This document shows positions 63,297 to 64,000 of a stretch of DNA of 64,000 nucleotides, one piece after another. The notes under the pieces are model-generated. The model did no database searches and was not told where the DNA came from. It was given only the letters and a program-made list of their open reading frames with translations. The stretch spans positions 3,679,001-3,743,000 of the forward strand of contig NZ_JAAMNH020000001.1 of NCBI RefSeq assembly GCF_011065935.2. The letters are read 5' to 3'. Position numbers and translations under genes: made by a program. Numbering within the stretch: position 1 is the first letter of the stretch; every line of letters starts with the position of its first letter. This DNA is from Clostridium estertheticum (lineage in GTDB: Bacteria; Bacillota; Clostridia; Clostridiales; Clostridiaceae).

Positions 63297-64000
63297 TCAC
63301 TTCAATTTAACCTTCACAGGTTCAAAAGTAACACCCCCACCCTCATAATACCTACTAAACAATTCATAGTATTCCAGTCTTAGCCCTTGTATAAATACTA
63401 TGAGCCCTTCAAGGCATATAATTATTACATTTCCAAGTACTAGTATTAGCACTGAAGCAACACCACTATTAGTCATAGAAGCTAGCGCAGCAAATGCAAT
63501 AAACAAACCAACATGATTTAAAGCAAATGCACCTACTCTTACAAACGAGAGTGTATTAGAAAACATAGATAGTAAAGTTTCTACTACCTCAAAACTTGAT
63601 TCTATAAAATAATCTTTAGCTCCAGCTTCAAATAATACTTTTTTACCTAAAATAATATTTGCTAGTGGTTGCTTTAACAATATCAATAATAGAAAGAAAA
63701 TAAAATATATTATCCAAATGGTTGTTGGTAATAATGGATTTTTATAGACAATAGATACTACTAATGATAATGCTCCAATATAAAACATTAAACCTGCAAG
63801 ACCTTCTTTTCCGAATATTGCCTGTTCTATGTCTTTTCGTCTTAAGCTATTAGTTATTCCTAAAACAAAACCTAAAATCAAGAAACCACATCCAAAAATT
63901 ATTGTGGCAATTAGTATATCCTCAATATGTTCCATAGGCCTAATTAGAAGAGCTGGAATTACTGTTTCAGAGCCAAAAACACTTCCATATAAAAAACCAA
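63297..64000 (-). CDS. atpI: V-type ATPase subunit I, 5' end beyond window
   Basis: The C-terminal 234 codons of the large membrane subunit are present. The frame is open to the right edge; just before the first internal Met it reads FLYGSVFGSETVIPALLIRPMEHIEDI. SFVRVGAFALNHVGLFIAF and EGLIVFIQGLRLEYYELFSRYYEGGGVTFEPV are diagnostic of the a/I subunit; the essential Arg appears in SFVRVG. First visible gene of the operon. Confidence 0.95.
   Translation of the reverse strand, partial: GFLYGSVFGSETVIPALLIRPMEHIEDILIATIIFGCGFLILGFVLGITNSLRRKDIEQAIFGKEGLAGLMFYIGALSLVVSIVYKNPLLPTTIWIIYFIFFLLLILLKQPLANIILGKKVLFEAGAKDYFIESSFEVVETLLSMFSNTLSFVRVGAFALNHVGLFIAFAALASMTNSGVASVLILVLGNVIIICLEGLIVFIQGLRLEYYELFSRYYEGGGVTFEPVKVKLK

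Overview
The window reads as a chromosomal segment of a spore-forming, AT-rich anaerobic Firmicute, most likely Clostridium sensu stricto. Support comes from the low-GC coding and intergenic DNA, strong AGGAGG-type ribosome binding sites, sporulation genes (spoIIP, gpr, yqfC/yqfD, a CotS-family kinase-fold gene), a V-type ATPase operon, a class A-like RNase P RNA, pyruvate phosphate dikinase with a CcpN-type regulator, and HrcA/CIRCE heat-shock control. Nearly all genes lie on the minus strand; the exceptions are the cotS-like gene, the merR gene and rpsT.

Layout, left to right (minus-strand transcription runs right to left). 1-6.1 kb: purine synthesis, with purL followed by purE and purC; purC is cut by the left edge. 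A guanine riboswitch with its own terminator controls purE-purC. Then comes rnpB. 6.1-12.7 kb: a housekeeping block of dgt, dnaG, rpoD, a PH-domain membrane protein, trmK and a Nif3-like gene. 12.9-23.2 kb: an accessory stretch holding a cotS-like gene, a three-gene NAD(P)H/ferredoxin/flavoprotein reductase module with a divergent merR gene, and a marR-MFS-cupin-metallo-beta-lactamase-fold operon. The reductase module is bracketed by two short direct repeats that resemble the 3' end of ppdK. 23.3-35.9 kb: ppdK, ccpN, a DUF4342-like gene, recO, era, cdd, a dgkA-PAP2 fusion, ybeY, pgpH, yqfD, yqfC, a decayed yqeY, rpsU and a HIT-family gene.

35.9-53.8 kb: mtaB, rsmE and prmA follow the hrcA-grpE-dnaK-dnaJ heat-shock cluster, whose leader carries a perfect CIRCE. 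Next are hemW, lepA, a small membrane-anchored protein, spoIIP, gpr, the oppositely oriented rpsT, holA and a short comEC. 53.9-57.8 kb: a P-type ATPase homologue that has lost its catalytic aspartate and most other catalytic motifs, a MORN-repeat protein, a 54-residue zinc-ribbon protein and a 59-residue unknown. 58-64 kb: a V-type ATPase operon in the order I-K-F-E-A-B-D, with subunit I cut by the right edge and no subunit C in view.

The best candidates for something undescribed are the catalytically dead P-type ATPase homologue and its small neighbours, and the merR-controlled reductase module whose flavoprotein seems to lack the fumarate reductase catalytic residues and which sits between remnants of the ppdK 3' end. 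All family assignments were made by reading sequence motifs; no database search was run.
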